Below, piece after piece: positions 45,357 to 53,243 of a stretch of DNA of 64,000 nt. The first letter of the stretch is position 1. Every line of letters begins with the position of its first letter. The stretch is from positions 1 to 64,000 of the forward strand of contig NZ_FQVW01000011.1 in the NCBI RefSeq assembly GCF_900129485.1, in the 5' to 3' direction. The notes under the pieces are model-generated. The model ran no database searches and was not told the origin of the DNA. It was given only the letters and a program-made list of their open reading frames with translations. The stretch comes from Ornithinibacillus halophilus (GTDB lineage: Bacteria > Bacillota > Bacilli > Bacillales > Amphibacillaceae). A program made the position numbers and the translations under genes.

Positions 45357-45638
45357 ATGATTTTAGTTATTAACTTAGATAGTAAGAGAGATAAAATGGG
45401 TAATCCAAGAAAATTAAGTGCAGTCTATAAGTATTATCTAGAAAGCGAAAGTATTAGCCTAATTGAAGTTATTGATAGAAGGTATGAAGACGAAACCGAG
45501 TTAAAATTAAAATACCCTAAATATAGATTAATAGATTCTATAGATATACCAGTAAGGGAGTACAACTGGTTTAAACATAAAGGAGAGAAAGCAAATGCAA
45601 ACAAAAACGCCACAAAAGACAGTAATAACACCGACTGA
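45357..45638 (+). CDS. Hypothetical protein (93 aa)
   Basis: Starts MILVINLDSKRDKMGNPRKL after AAGGAAAGAG. Mixed alpha/beta with a basic C-terminal tail. No family recognised. The next small gene begins inside its end, which points to coupled translation. Confidence 0.55.
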   Translation: MILVINLDSKRDKMGNPRKLSAVYKYYLESESISLIEVIDRRYEDETELKLKYPKYRLIDSIDIPVREYNWFKHKGEKANANKNATKDSNNTD

Positions 45639-45723
45639 AATAGAAGTAAAGAAAAAGGAAATGATAGAAGTTTTAGCTAAAATGCTTAAAGATTACTCGG
45701 ATAAGAAAGAAAATAATAGCTAA
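45595..45723 (+). CDS. Very small protein (42 aa)
   Basis: ATG 45595 lies 7 nt after AAAGGAGAG and overlaps the end of the preceding gene by 44 bp in another frame. It starts MQTKTPQKTVITPTEIEVKK and continues as one helix ending KKENNS. The good ribosome binding site, the overlap and the terminator right after the stop support a real gene. It could be an accessory factor for the nearby recombinase, but that is only a guess from position. Confidence 0.5.
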   Translation: MQTKTPQKTVITPTEIEVKKKEMIEVLAKMLKDYSDKKENNS

Positions 45724-45725
45724 TC

Positions 45726-45752
45726 GAGAGGGGCTTGCCCCTCTTTATATAT
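45726..45752 (+). terminator. Terminator before the serine recombinase
   Basis: GAGGGGC and GCCCCTC pair around TT, followed by TTTATATATA. Confidence 0.78.
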
Positions 45753-45818
45753 AAATCTGATACTACAAGATATCCAAGAAATATATATATTTTAACAATA
45801 TTAAGGAGTGAAATTATT

Positions 45819-47357
45819 ATGTCAAAAAAAGTTTGTGGTTATGTAAGAGTATCATTAGAAGAACAATTGAAAGGACTTTCCTTGGAATTTCAAGAAGATG
45901 CTATTAGAAAATATGCTGAACAAAAAGGATATGATTTAGTTCATATTTATCAAGAAAGAGGAGAATCAGCAAAAAACTTGGAGAGAAGTCAATTACAACT
46001 TATGTTGAGGGATTTATACAATAATAAATTTGATACAGTCCTTGCTTGGCAGGTAGATAGGGTTTCAAGAAATATTACTGATTTACTAAATCTAATTGAC
46101 GAAATGACTAGAAAAGATAAAAGTATTGAAATTACTACAACGAGTGCCAATTCATTAAATGATAACGATACTTTCCAGTTTGTTTTCCAAGGATATTTTG
46201 CAACTTTGGAGAGAAAAAAGATATTAGAAAGAACTCGTTCGGGAATGGAGAAAAATTTTAGAAAGGGAAAATTTAACGGAGGTCGAGTATTCGGATACGA
46301 CGTTATTAGCAAGGAATTAGTTATTAATAAAGAAGAAAGTAAGATTGTTAAGGAGATTTTTGATTTAAGAGCCAAAGGGAAAGGATATAAAGCAATTGCA
46401 TTGTACCTAAATGAAATAGGCTGTAAAACTAAAAGGGGAAACCCGTTTAGCATTAATGGTATCAAGGCAATTTTAAATAATGCTATATACATTGGTTATA
46501 TAAAGTGGGGAGAATACAAGAATTGGAGTGAAAAAAGAAGAGCAGGGAAAACAGAGGTGGAATTGGTAGAAGGTATTCATAAACCGATTATATCTATGGA
46601 ACTTTGGGATAAGGTGCAAGAAGTTAATAAGAGGTATAGGGAAAAGTCTTTAAGAAATCGTACCATTAAAGGAGAATTGTTATTAACTGGTATTCTGAGA
46701 TGCCCGCAATGTGGCTATGGTACTGTAATGCATAAAAGTAAAGGTCATATCTATTATATGTGTCAAAAATATCATAACTACGGGAAAACTGAATGTCGAA
46801 CAAATCTTATTAATAAGGAGTTCATTGAAAAAAAGGTTGAAGAAGTAATTTTAGAGATAATTAAGAACGGTGATATATTAACCGATATGATTAAATATGA
46901 AGAAATTAGAAGAGATTCGAATACCGATTTAGCGGAGTATCAATTAAGTTCATTAGAAAAGAAGATTACTAGACGTAAAGAAACAATTGAAAAATTAGAT
47001 AATGATTTGTTGAACAATTACCATATTATGAGTGATTACGAAAAACATCGTAATGCAAAATTGTCAGAAAGAGCGACCACTGAATTAGAAGAATTAGAAG
47101 AACAAAAAGAATTTTTAGCACGAGAAATTGCTGTTAAAAAAGGAAACCAGCTTAATGAGACCGAAATTAGGAAGTTGTTTAAGAACTTCGAAAAGGTTTA
47201 TTATTCAACAGATAGACTTACAAAGAAAAAACTATTACGTGCATTAATTAAGCGAATAGAAGTATCGAAGGATAGAAAAAGCCTGAACTCTATTGAGTTC
47301 TGGTTTTTTCCTAACTATAGTTTGCCATTAGGTGAAATAGGGCGAACCGTACCATAA
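45819..47357 (+). CDS. Large serine recombinase (integrase of the island)
   Basis: 513 residues. The catalytic domain has the nucleophile S12 in GYVRVSLEEQ and the DRVSRN motif near 83. A recombinase domain (about 170-270), a zinc-ribbon (CPQCGYG near 295, then MCQKYHNYGKTEC) and a coiled-coil C-terminal region (about 380-450) follow, as in site-specific LSR integrases. The start is ATG 45819 after AAGGAGTG. The stop codon and last four codons lie in the right attachment repeat, so in the excised circle the frame would run on for 23 codons. It is the same enzyme class as the SCC Ccr proteins, but I cannot assign it to a Ccr type. Confidence 0.92.
   Translation: MSKKVCGYVRVSLEEQLKGLSLEFQEDAIRKYAEQKGYDLVHIYQERGESAKNLERSQLQLMLRDLYNNKFDTVLAWQVDRVSRNITDLLNLIDEMTRKDKSIEITTTSANSLNDNDTFQFVFQGYFATLERKKILERTRSGMEKNFRKGKFNGGRVFGYDVISKELVINKEESKIVKEIFDLRAKGKGYKAIALYLNEIGCKTKRGNPFSINGIKAILNNAIYIGYIKWGEYKNWSEKRRAGKTEVELVEGIHKPIISMELWDKVQEVNKRYREKSLRNRTIKGELLLTGILRCPQCGYGTVMHKSKGHIYYMCQKYHNYGKTECRTNLINKEFIEKKVEEVILEIIKNGDILTDMIKYEEIRRDSNTDLAEYQLSSLEKKITRRKETIEKLDNDLLNNYHIMSDYEKHRNAKLSERATTELEELEEQKEFLAREIAVKKGNQLNETEIRKLFKNFEKVYYSTDRLTKKKLLRALIKRIEVSKDRKSLNSIEFWFFPNYSLPLGEIGRTVP
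47320..47327. promoter_or_regulatory. Inverted arm of the predicted attP (right end)
   Basis: GTTTGCCA here and TGGCAAAC at 28709-28716 would flank the core in the circular form, spanning 51 bp with the direct repeat in the middle. The arm lies inside the recombinase coding sequence. Confidence 0.6.
47344..47354. repeat. Right attachment repeat of the rlmH island (attR)
   Basis: GAACCGTACCA identical to 28690-28700, followed by TAAATAG. In the rlmH frame this reads E-P-Y-H-K-stop, so excision restores a complete rlmH with synonymous codons. Confidence 0.9.
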
Positions 47358-47552
47358 ATAGGATTAAGATAGATTTCAAACTAACATGATTTGGTATGAG
47401 GGTGAGATAAATTGCTAATGTTCATGAATACGTGAATACGGTAAAATTACCAATGAGGAAACTGTTGGTTTCATTTAATCTACTTTTGAGGCATATGGTG
47501 CATTAGATAAAGAATACCTAGCATAACAAAGTTTTACCCTATAAACCTATTA
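47358..47552 (+). pseudogene. Possible remnant of a small gene outside the island
   Basis: Around 47424-47525 one frame reads REYGKITNEETVGFI, a stop (TAA), then STFEAYGALDKEYLA and a stop. The composition looks coding, but there is no intact start or ribosome binding site. It may be a decayed chromosomal gene that once followed rlmH. The rest of the stretch holds nothing I can identify. Confidence 0.3.
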
Positions 47553-47586
47553 TTTAGCCCCTAGGATAATTACTCTCGGGGCTATT
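47553..47586 (+). terminator. Terminator right of the island
   Basis: TAGCCCC pairs with GGGGCTA around a 17-nt loop, followed by TTTGC. It is probably the original terminator downstream of rlmH before the island inserted. Confidence 0.6.
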
Positions 47587-47650
47587 TGCATTGCTAAACA
47601 TGGTATAGTGGTTCTAACGAGAGATTAATAAAAGATGAGGGGGTATTATG

Positions 47651-48133
47651 ATGATAACTGATACAGATCTAAAGCACTTACAACGTTGTGTTGAATTAGC
47701 AAGAATTGCTCTGAAAAAAGGGGATGAACCATTTGGATCTGTCCTTGTTTCAGGGGATGGGGAGGTTTTATTTGAAGATCATAATCATGTTGCAGGTGGT
47801 GACCATACCCAACATCCGGAATTTGCGATAGCCAAGTGGGCAGTTGAGAATCTGACGCCTGAAGAAAGAAGCAAGACAATCACGTATACCTCAGGGGAAC
47901 ATTGTCCAATGTGTGCTGCAGCTCATGGATGGGTTGGTTTAGGTCGAATTGTTTATGCGAGTTCATCGGAACAGTTGGTACAATGGTTCCGTGAGATGGG
48001 AGTTGCTCCATCACGTGTTAGAAATCTTCCCATTCAAGATGTAATACGTGATACTATAGTCGATGGACCTGTTCCAGAATTAGCAGAAGAAGTGCATCAG
48101 CTACATCGCGAGTTTCATGAAAAGAGCAGCTAG
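47651..48133 (+). CDS. Nucleoside/cytidine deaminase family protein
   Basis: About 160 residues of the zinc-dependent CMP/dCMP deaminase fold. The zinc ligands and proton shuttle are in HPEFAIAKWA (H-x-E) and GEHCPMCAAA (C-x-x-C). The length and EPFGSVLV segment are like guanine deaminase- or TadA-related stand-alone enzymes; the substrate is undecided. Two adjacent ATGs (47648, 47651) follow GAGGGGG; the second is better spaced. It is the first intact chromosomal gene after the island. Confidence 0.85.
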   Translation: MITDTDLKHLQRCVELARIALKKGDEPFGSVLVSGDGEVLFEDHNHVAGGDHTQHPEFAIAKWAVENLTPEERSKTITYTSGEHCPMCAAAHGWVGLGRIVYASSSEQLVQWFREMGVAPSRVRNLPIQDVIRDTIVDGPVPELAEEVHQLHREFHEKSS

Positions 48134-48481
48134 CAAACTAACATAATCATAATTAATTAAACGCAACAAGGAAAGACACTACCATCATGCATTCCCTAGC
48201 TAATTTTTGCTTCTATAATATACTGTGAACTGTATCGTTAGTAAGGTGTTTTAATCTTATACTATCGGTCGCAAAGTGTAAAAGTAGATGTGTATTTTCC
48301 AATGCTTGAAGCTGGTGCAAATTTATTGGGTTAATTTTATATTAAAAGTCTTACCATTAATAACCCTTAACAAAGTAGACCTCTCTCGAGAGTCATCACT
48401 GTTAAGGGTTATCCTTTAAATATTCAACTTATCGTCTGGGGTAATAAAAGTCTTTTTCCCTATTCCTCTATAATTACATTA
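48134..48481. other. Gene-free stretch with one long hairpin
   Basis: About 350 bp. ATAACCCTTAACA (48359-48371) pairs with TGTTAAGGGTTAT (48401-48413) around a loop that itself contains CTCTCGAGAG, and CCTTTAAAT follows. It can act as a terminator between converging genes. Nothing else is evident. Confidence 0.6.
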
Positions 48482-48982
48482 TCACATCTTCCCTAGTATC
48501 TTATTAACCGTATTACGATTACGGACGGTAGAATGTGTTTTGAGTTTTCTCTCAAAGAAGGCATTGTTATATTTGGTTTGATGAAAGCTGTTAGAAAGGT
48601 GGATGATGATGTTTTTCTGATCAATCAAATCAAATTCATCACTAACACTATGTTGCAGAAGTTCTAGTTGCTCGTTTGAAAGGCGATTTTTTAGAAATAG
48701 AGCGTAGACGTTATCATTAGTAAAGAGGCTATGTTGCTGAATTTTTTCTAAATCTTCTTTTGAACGTATGGTAACAGGAATATCAAATCCAAATGTTTCT
48801 TTTAGTTGTGTCTCTATTTGTTCCTCTTCACATATAAGCTCCTCAAATATTACATTTCCTGTTTGAATATACGTCTGAACATGTTGAAACCCCATCTCTT
48901 CAAAGAGGGACCTTAATCTTTTCATTTCCACTTTGTTCTTTTTCCCTAAGTTAATTCCTCTAAGTAAAGCAACATAAGACAT
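48482..48982 (-). CDS. DUF1697 family protein
   Basis: 166 residues starting MSYVALLRGINLGKKNKVEMK, then HVQTYIQTGNVIFEE; the LLRGINLG and TYIQTGNVIF segments are diagnostic of DUF1697. Function unknown. It is a single gene on the minus strand. Confidence 0.88.
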   Translation of the reverse strand: MSYVALLRGINLGKKNKVEMKRLRSLFEEMGFQHVQTYIQTGNVIFEELICEEEQIETQLKETFGFDIPVTIRSKEDLEKIQQHSLFTNDNVYALFLKNRLSNEQLELLQHSVSDEFDLIDQKNIIIHLSNSFHQTKYNNAFFERKLKTHSTVRNRNTVNKILGKM

Positions 48983-49070
48983 TCACAAATTCCCCCCAAG
49001 TAAACAATTCTAGAACTATTATAGTAATAAATTATATGATGTACAATAAATTCGGAATTTATAAGTAATT

Positions 49071-49736
49071 CTATTGGTTGCTTCCTACATCTCTTTTATT
49101 TTGATAATTCTTCGTAGCAAGCAAAGCAATCATTAATAGTAATTCACCAATATTACTTAAAGTACTAGTATGCAAAAAGTGAAGTACGGGTACAAAGCTC
49201 ATCACTAAAACCCCTACAAAAAGCCAAGGCCATTTTTGCTTCCACCATATAATAATAGAAGTAATTAATAATGATAGAGAAACGCCAATGATCATGATAG
49301 GATTTCCATTTCCAGCCTTTTCATAGCTTAAAATACCATAATCCCAGGTTGGTTTTAAGGTAATATCCCAAACTACTGTTGTTATTTCGATAATGATTAG
49401 CCCAAGGGTAATTGCTAGTACAAGCCATGAAACGATTTTAGCCTTTGCCCATTTTACATCTGCACGTAATAAAAAGTCCCAGGCTGTTAATACAAGCAAA
49501 GGAGTGATAAGGGCATGCAACCAATATCGAATGACATTGAGTATCCGAAGTAACTCCCCTTCTCCGATAAATTTTCCTAGAGCTAAGATTAAGTTATCAT
49601 ATGCTAGAGCGAGAATAACTAGTAGTACTACATTTCCAATGGAGAGCCAACTGTGGTTCATAGCAATTCGAATACCAAACAAGAAAAGAATTAAATAGGC
49701 TAGGGTAAGTACTATATATATAATGGTGTCCATCAT
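49071..49736 (-). CDS. Integral membrane protein, unknown
   Basis: 221 residues with about seven hydrophobic helices and a short hydrophilic tail (KNYQNKRDVGSNQ). The pattern RYWLHALITPLLVLTAWDFLLR in helix 3 is distinctive, but I do not recognise the family. It is a single gene divergent from the MFS exporter. Confidence 0.7.
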   Translation of the reverse strand: MMDTIIYIVLTLAYLILFLFGIRIAMNHSWLSIGNVVLLVILALAYDNLILALGKFIGEGELLRILNVIRYWLHALITPLLVLTAWDFLLRADVKWAKAKIVSWLVLAITLGLIIIEITTVVWDITLKPTWDYGILSYEKAGNGNPIMIIGVSLSLLITSIIIWWKQKWPWLFVGVLVMSFVPVLHFLHTSTLSNIGELLLMIALLATKNYQNKRDVGSNQ

Positions 49737-49880
49737 TCGTTGCCTCCTTCCTCTCTATTATTCCAATTGGACAACAGTCTAATCCTCTACATTTTCGAAT
49801 AGAGTTATAATCATATTTTCCTAAATAAAATTGCTATTATGCTAAAATTAAGGAATACATAATCAAGGAGAGACTTCGAA

Positions 49881-51245
49881 ATGACTGTGGAAAAAAATGA
49901 AAAGTTAATTATATTAGCGGTGGCATTAGGGACAATCCTAAATCCATTAAATACAACGATGATTACCGTCGCTTTACCAGCAATTCAAAAGGATTTCCAG
50001 CTAAGTTCAACAGATATTTCATGGTTAATTGCATCCTATTTTATTATTAGTGCAATCTTTACGCCGTTGATTGGGAAATTGAGTGATATATATGGAAGGA
50101 AACTCATTCTTATAACTGGCCTTGTGCTAGTAGTGGTATCTTCCATATTAGCACCGCTATCTCCAAATATGCCTGTATTACTTGCCATGCGTGGAATTCA
50201 AGCTATTGGTACGTCTGCACTCTTTCCAGCGGGAGTTGGGATCATACGAAATACTATTCAGCACAATCAAAACCGAGTTATTGGAACATTAGCTGTTTTT
50301 GCAACAACTTCTGCAGCATTTGGACCAACGATTGGTGGAATGCTGATACAATTCGGTGGATGGCCGGTAATCTTTTATGTAAATCTGCCAATACTAGCAG
50401 TTGCAATTGGGTTAACCGTGATATTCATTCCGAAAGATAAGAAAGACACAGCAACGTCCTATAAGTTAGATGGAATTGGAATATTGTTATTCAGCCTATT
50501 TATAACAACTTGGATGGTCTTTTTACTTGGATTGGAACAAGGGGTTCAATTCATTACATTAGTGATTGCGTTAATCTTAACGGTTATATTCTATATGTAT
50601 GAGAAAAGACAAGACCAACCTTTTATCAATGTTAATTTCTTCCGGAAAAATTTAAATGTGGCGCTTATTTTTGGTCAATACATTTTATCAACCGTCCTAT
50701 TCTTTGCTGTACTATTAAGCTTTCCAACATTTATACAAAGCGTGTTAGAGGCTAGCTCCCAAACAGCAGGAATCGTAATGCTGTCGCTATCCATTTTTGC
50801 AATGATTATGACACCCATTGCAACTAGGTGGATTGAACGAAAAGGTTATCGAATGCCGTTGTTTATCAGTGTGTTACTCGGGTTGGTGGGAGTGATCCTG
50901 TTATTTACCGTAAAAGATCATTCGGTGTTAGTATGGATTGGTGTAGTGCTAGCTGTTATGGGGATTAGTAATGGGATACAGAATATCGGACTGCAAAATC
51001 TGCTGTATACCTTCATTAGTGTGTCAGAAAGTGGGATTGCTTCAGGGTTGCTTATGACATCAAGATTCATTGGGAATATCCTAGCTTCTAGTATTTATGG
51101 AGTGGCATTTGCAACAGGAATGAATGAAAATAACATGAGCATTATGGCAATTGTACTAGTACTCGTTGCTGTTGTAATGATTCCCGGTATGCTCTATGTA
51201 ACAAAGCATGAAAAAAAGAGTAGTAAACGAATGAACCAGGCTTGA
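49881..51245 (+). CDS. MFS drug-exporter-like transporter
   Basis: 454 residues, 12-14 membrane helices. Motif A is GKLSDIYGRK between helices 2 and 3, and the antiporter motif C region is FGPTIGGML in helix 5. It is closest in character to the EmrB/QacA (DHA2) drug:H+ antiporters. AAGGAGAG precedes the ATG. A terminator follows at once. Confidence 0.85.
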   Translation: MTVEKNEKLIILAVALGTILNPLNTTMITVALPAIQKDFQLSSTDISWLIASYFIISAIFTPLIGKLSDIYGRKLILITGLVLVVVSSILAPLSPNMPVLLAMRGIQAIGTSALFPAGVGIIRNTIQHNQNRVIGTLAVFATTSAAFGPTIGGMLIQFGGWPVIFYVNLPILAVAIGLTVIFIPKDKKDTATSYKLDGIGILLFSLFITTWMVFLLGLEQGVQFITLVIALILTVIFYMYEKRQDQPFINVNFFRKNLNVALIFGQYILSTVLFFAVLLSFPTFIQSVLEASSQTAGIVMLSLSIFAMIMTPIATRWIERKGYRMPLFISVLLGLVGVILLFTVKDHSVLVWIGVVLAVMGISNGIQNIGLQNLLYTFISVSESGIASGLLMTSRFIGNILASSIYGVAFATGMNENNMSIMAIVLVLVAVVMIPGMLYVTKHEKKSSKRMNQA

Positions 51246-51268
51246 TAAGCAAGCCTGGTTTATTGTTA
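51235..51268. terminator. Terminator between MFS and YusW-like genes
   Basis: CCAGGCTTG pairs with CAAGCCTGG around ATAAG, followed by TTTATTG. It overlaps the MFS stop and serves the converging pair. Confidence 0.8.
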
Positions 51269-51802
51269 TCTCCTATATTCCTTTTCAGTACCACTATTAA
51301 ATTGAATCTCTAGTTCAATTTCTTGTGCATCAACAGGTAGGTTGAATGCCTCTATGACTGTATTTAAAACTTCGTCATCAGATGTATTTTCATCAAAGGT
51401 AAAAGTGGAAAAAATACGATCCAATTCCTCCATTGCTGCATCCCCTTTTAAATCTATATCTTGTGCTTTGTCTTGATAGGATGCTTCCAACTCGTCATTC
51501 TTTTCATTTTCATAATCAACATCAAGTGCATCATCGATACTATCATAATCGGCATCAAGTTCGAAATTCGTGAATCCATATCCTGAATTAGTAGTTGAAT
51601 CCTCTGTGATTTCGGTGTTGTTGGTATTGCCATCATTTCCTTCTGTATCTCCAGTAGAATTAGTATTATTTTCAGTTTCTTGTTGACCTTCGTTTGTAGC
51701 ATTTTCTGGAGGGTTTTCTACTTCATCACTATCTCCACATGCAACTAGGAATAGGGACAACACCAAGAAAATTCCTATCCCAACTAAACTTTTCTTCAAC
51801 AA
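51266..51802 (-). CDS. YusW-like lipoprotein
   Basis: 178 residues. The signal peptide ends in the lipobox FLVAC, then a low-complexity Asn/Glu/Thr linker (about 27-75), then a globular domain that starts GFTNFELDADYDS and resembles the YusW-like family. It is anchored on the outer face of the membrane; function unknown. Confidence 0.75.
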   Translation of the reverse strand: MLKKSLVGIGIFLVLSLFLVACGDSDEVENPPENATNEGQQETENNTNSTGDTEGNDGNTNNTEITEDSTTNSGYGFTNFELDADYDSIDDALDVDYENEKNDELEASYQDKAQDIDLKGDAAMEELDRIFSTFTFDENTSDDEVLNTVIEAFNLPVDAQEIELEIQFNSGTEKEYRR

Positions 51803-51936
51803 CTATCACACCTTTCCTTTATGTTAGTTTTATTATTACCAAAAAGAAACAGAATAAAATCATTCATTTTACCCAGGTTGAAAAGAAGGAAAAGAAATAT
51901 TTTTCCAAATGTATATTGACATGTCACTTGCACGGT

Positions 51937-51970
51937 GTTACGGTTATACACATAAGTATATAACCGTAAT
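51937..51970. promoter_or_regulatory. Palindromic operator of the GntR-ABC operon
   Basis: TTACGGTTAT and ATAACCGTAA are perfect inverted 10-mers 12 bp apart (outer ends about 51938 and 51969), just upstream of a GntR-family gene. A TTGACA at about 51916 could be the -35. The arrangement fits negative autoregulation. Confidence 0.72.
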
Positions 51971-52001
51971 GGTAGGGAACGTCAATAAGGAGGGCTGTCA
52001 T

Positions 52002-52376
52002 ATGAAAAATGCATTTAATGCCGACAAACCAATCTATATTCAAGTGCGAGAACAAATTGAAGATCAAATTATAAACCAACAATTAAAAGAAAATGATCAG
52101 GCACCTTCAACAAATCAGCTTGTGAATTATTATAAAATCAACCATGCGACAGTTTCTAAAGGAATCAATCAGCTCGTGGAAGAGGAAATACTTTATAAGA
52201 AAAGAGGTATTGGTATGTTTGTTGCTGAGGGAGCAAGGAAGAAGTTACTCGAGAAACGACGCCAGTCCTTTACGGAGGATTATATTGTCACATTAGTTCA
52301 AGAAGCCAATAAATTGGAGATTACAAATGAGGATATCCTTACCTATATTAAAAAAGTTAGAGGAGATGAAAAATAA
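52002..52376 (+). CDS. GntR family regulator (YtrA subfamily)
   Basis: 124 residues: a winged helix (PIYIQVREQIEDQIINQQLKE, then NHATVSKGINQLVEEEIL) plus a short helical dimerisation tail, the YtrA type that typically controls a neighbouring ABC system. The ATG at 52002 follows AAGGAGGG. The upstream open frame to 51909 crosses the operator and is not coding. It abuts the ABC ATPase gene. Confidence 0.9.
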   Translation: MKNAFNADKPIYIQVREQIEDQIINQQLKENDQAPSTNQLVNYYKINHATVSKGINQLVEEEILYKKRGIGMFVAEGARKKLLEKRRQSFTEDYIVTLVQEANKLEITNEDILTYIKKVRGDEK

Positions 52377-53242
52377 TGAATGTTAAAGCGATAAACCTTC
52401 ATCTTAATTATGGACGCGATGAAGTCCTACATGATATGAACTTTGAAATAAATGAACCAAAGATTTATGGATTACTAGGGAGGAATGGTGCGGGTAAGAC
52501 ATCCCTCCTTTCACTGATTGGTTCTTTTCGTGAACCAACGTCCGGTAAACTTTTAGTAAATGATGAAGTCCCTTTTGAGAATGAAAATGTGATGCAAGAG
52601 GTAACGTTGATGTATAACAAGGATTTCGCCGGAGAGTCATATCCTCCTTCAAGCATCGTTAAAGACATCAATCGTTATCGTCTAAATTTTGATTTGGAAT
52701 ATGCGCAACAGTTATTGAAAAAATTTAAGTTAGAAGGTAACAAAGCAGTTTCGAAGTTGTCTAAAGGAAAACAATCGGCTTTTAATGTCGTTGTGGGCTT
52801 AGCAAGTAGATCACCGATTACTATATTTGATGAAGTATATCTAGGAATGGATGCACCAGCACGGGATTTATTTTATAAAGAGCTGTTAAAAGATCAAGAA
52901 TTGCATCCACGTATAATTATCTTATCGACCCATCTTGTTTCTGAAATGGATTATCTATTTGATGAGGTAATTATTATTAATGAAGGAAAAATACTTCTAC
53001 ATGAATCATACGACGACTTAGTTTCACGTGGTCTGACTGTAATTGGAAGTAAACAATCAGTAGATGATTTTGCAAAAGGGAAAGAAGTATTGAATGAAGA
53101 ACAATTAGGGGATACCAAATCCGTCACCCTATATGGTGAGTTAAGTGAAGCGGAAAGACTTTCTGCATCGGAACTAGGTCTCGATATTGGTCCGGTTTCA
53201 CTTCATGATTTATTTATTCAACTTACAAAGGAGGTAGAGTAG
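52376..53242 (+). CDS. ABC transporter ATP-binding protein
   Basis: 288 residues: Walker A GRNGAGKTS near 35, signature region SKLSKGKQSAFNVV, Walker B PITIFDEVYLGMD with Asp-Glu, and STHLVSEMD switch. The signature LSKGK replaces the common LSGGQ, as in YtrB-like ATPases of GntR-linked operons. It overlaps the regulator by 1 nt and is followed by the permease after 1 nt. Confidence 0.9.
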   Translation: MNVKAINLHLNYGRDEVLHDMNFEINEPKIYGLLGRNGAGKTSLLSLIGSFREPTSGKLLVNDEVPFENENVMQEVTLMYNKDFAGESYPPSSIVKDINRYRLNFDLEYAQQLLKKFKLEGNKAVSKLSKGKQSAFNVVVGLASRSPITIFDEVYLGMDAPARDLFYKELLKDQELHPRIIILSTHLVSEMDYLFDEVIIINEGKILLHESYDDLVSRGLTVIGSKQSVDDFAKGKEVLNEEQLGDTKSVTLYGELSEAERLSASELGLDIGPVSLHDLFIQLTKEVE

Positions 53243-53243
53243 T

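Larger units (their letters stand above)
28701..47354. mobile_element. SCC-like genomic island integrated in rlmH (about 18.65 kb)
   Basis: The island lies between two 11-bp direct repeats. One is in the rlmH 3' end; the other is at the 3' end of a large serine recombinase gene. The interior is clearly more AT-rich, with many small genes and restriction-modification cargo. The flanks (rlmH; nucleoside deaminase) are chromosomal. The same site and recombinase class are used by staphylococcal SCC elements. No Cch helicase, relaxase or replication gene was seen, so this would be a minimal, recombinase-driven island. Confidence 0.88.

Noticed and set aside
28701-47354. Relaxase, replication helicase (Cch) or transposase in the island
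   Set aside because: No reading frame in the island carries such motifs; only the two site-specific recombinases and a degenerate resolvase-like protein are seen. I therefore do not call it an ICE or a classical SCC.
45819-47357. Calling the serine recombinase CcrC or another Ccr type
   Set aside because: Domain order and target fit, but the residues I can compare by eye do not match a specific Ccr protein closely enough.
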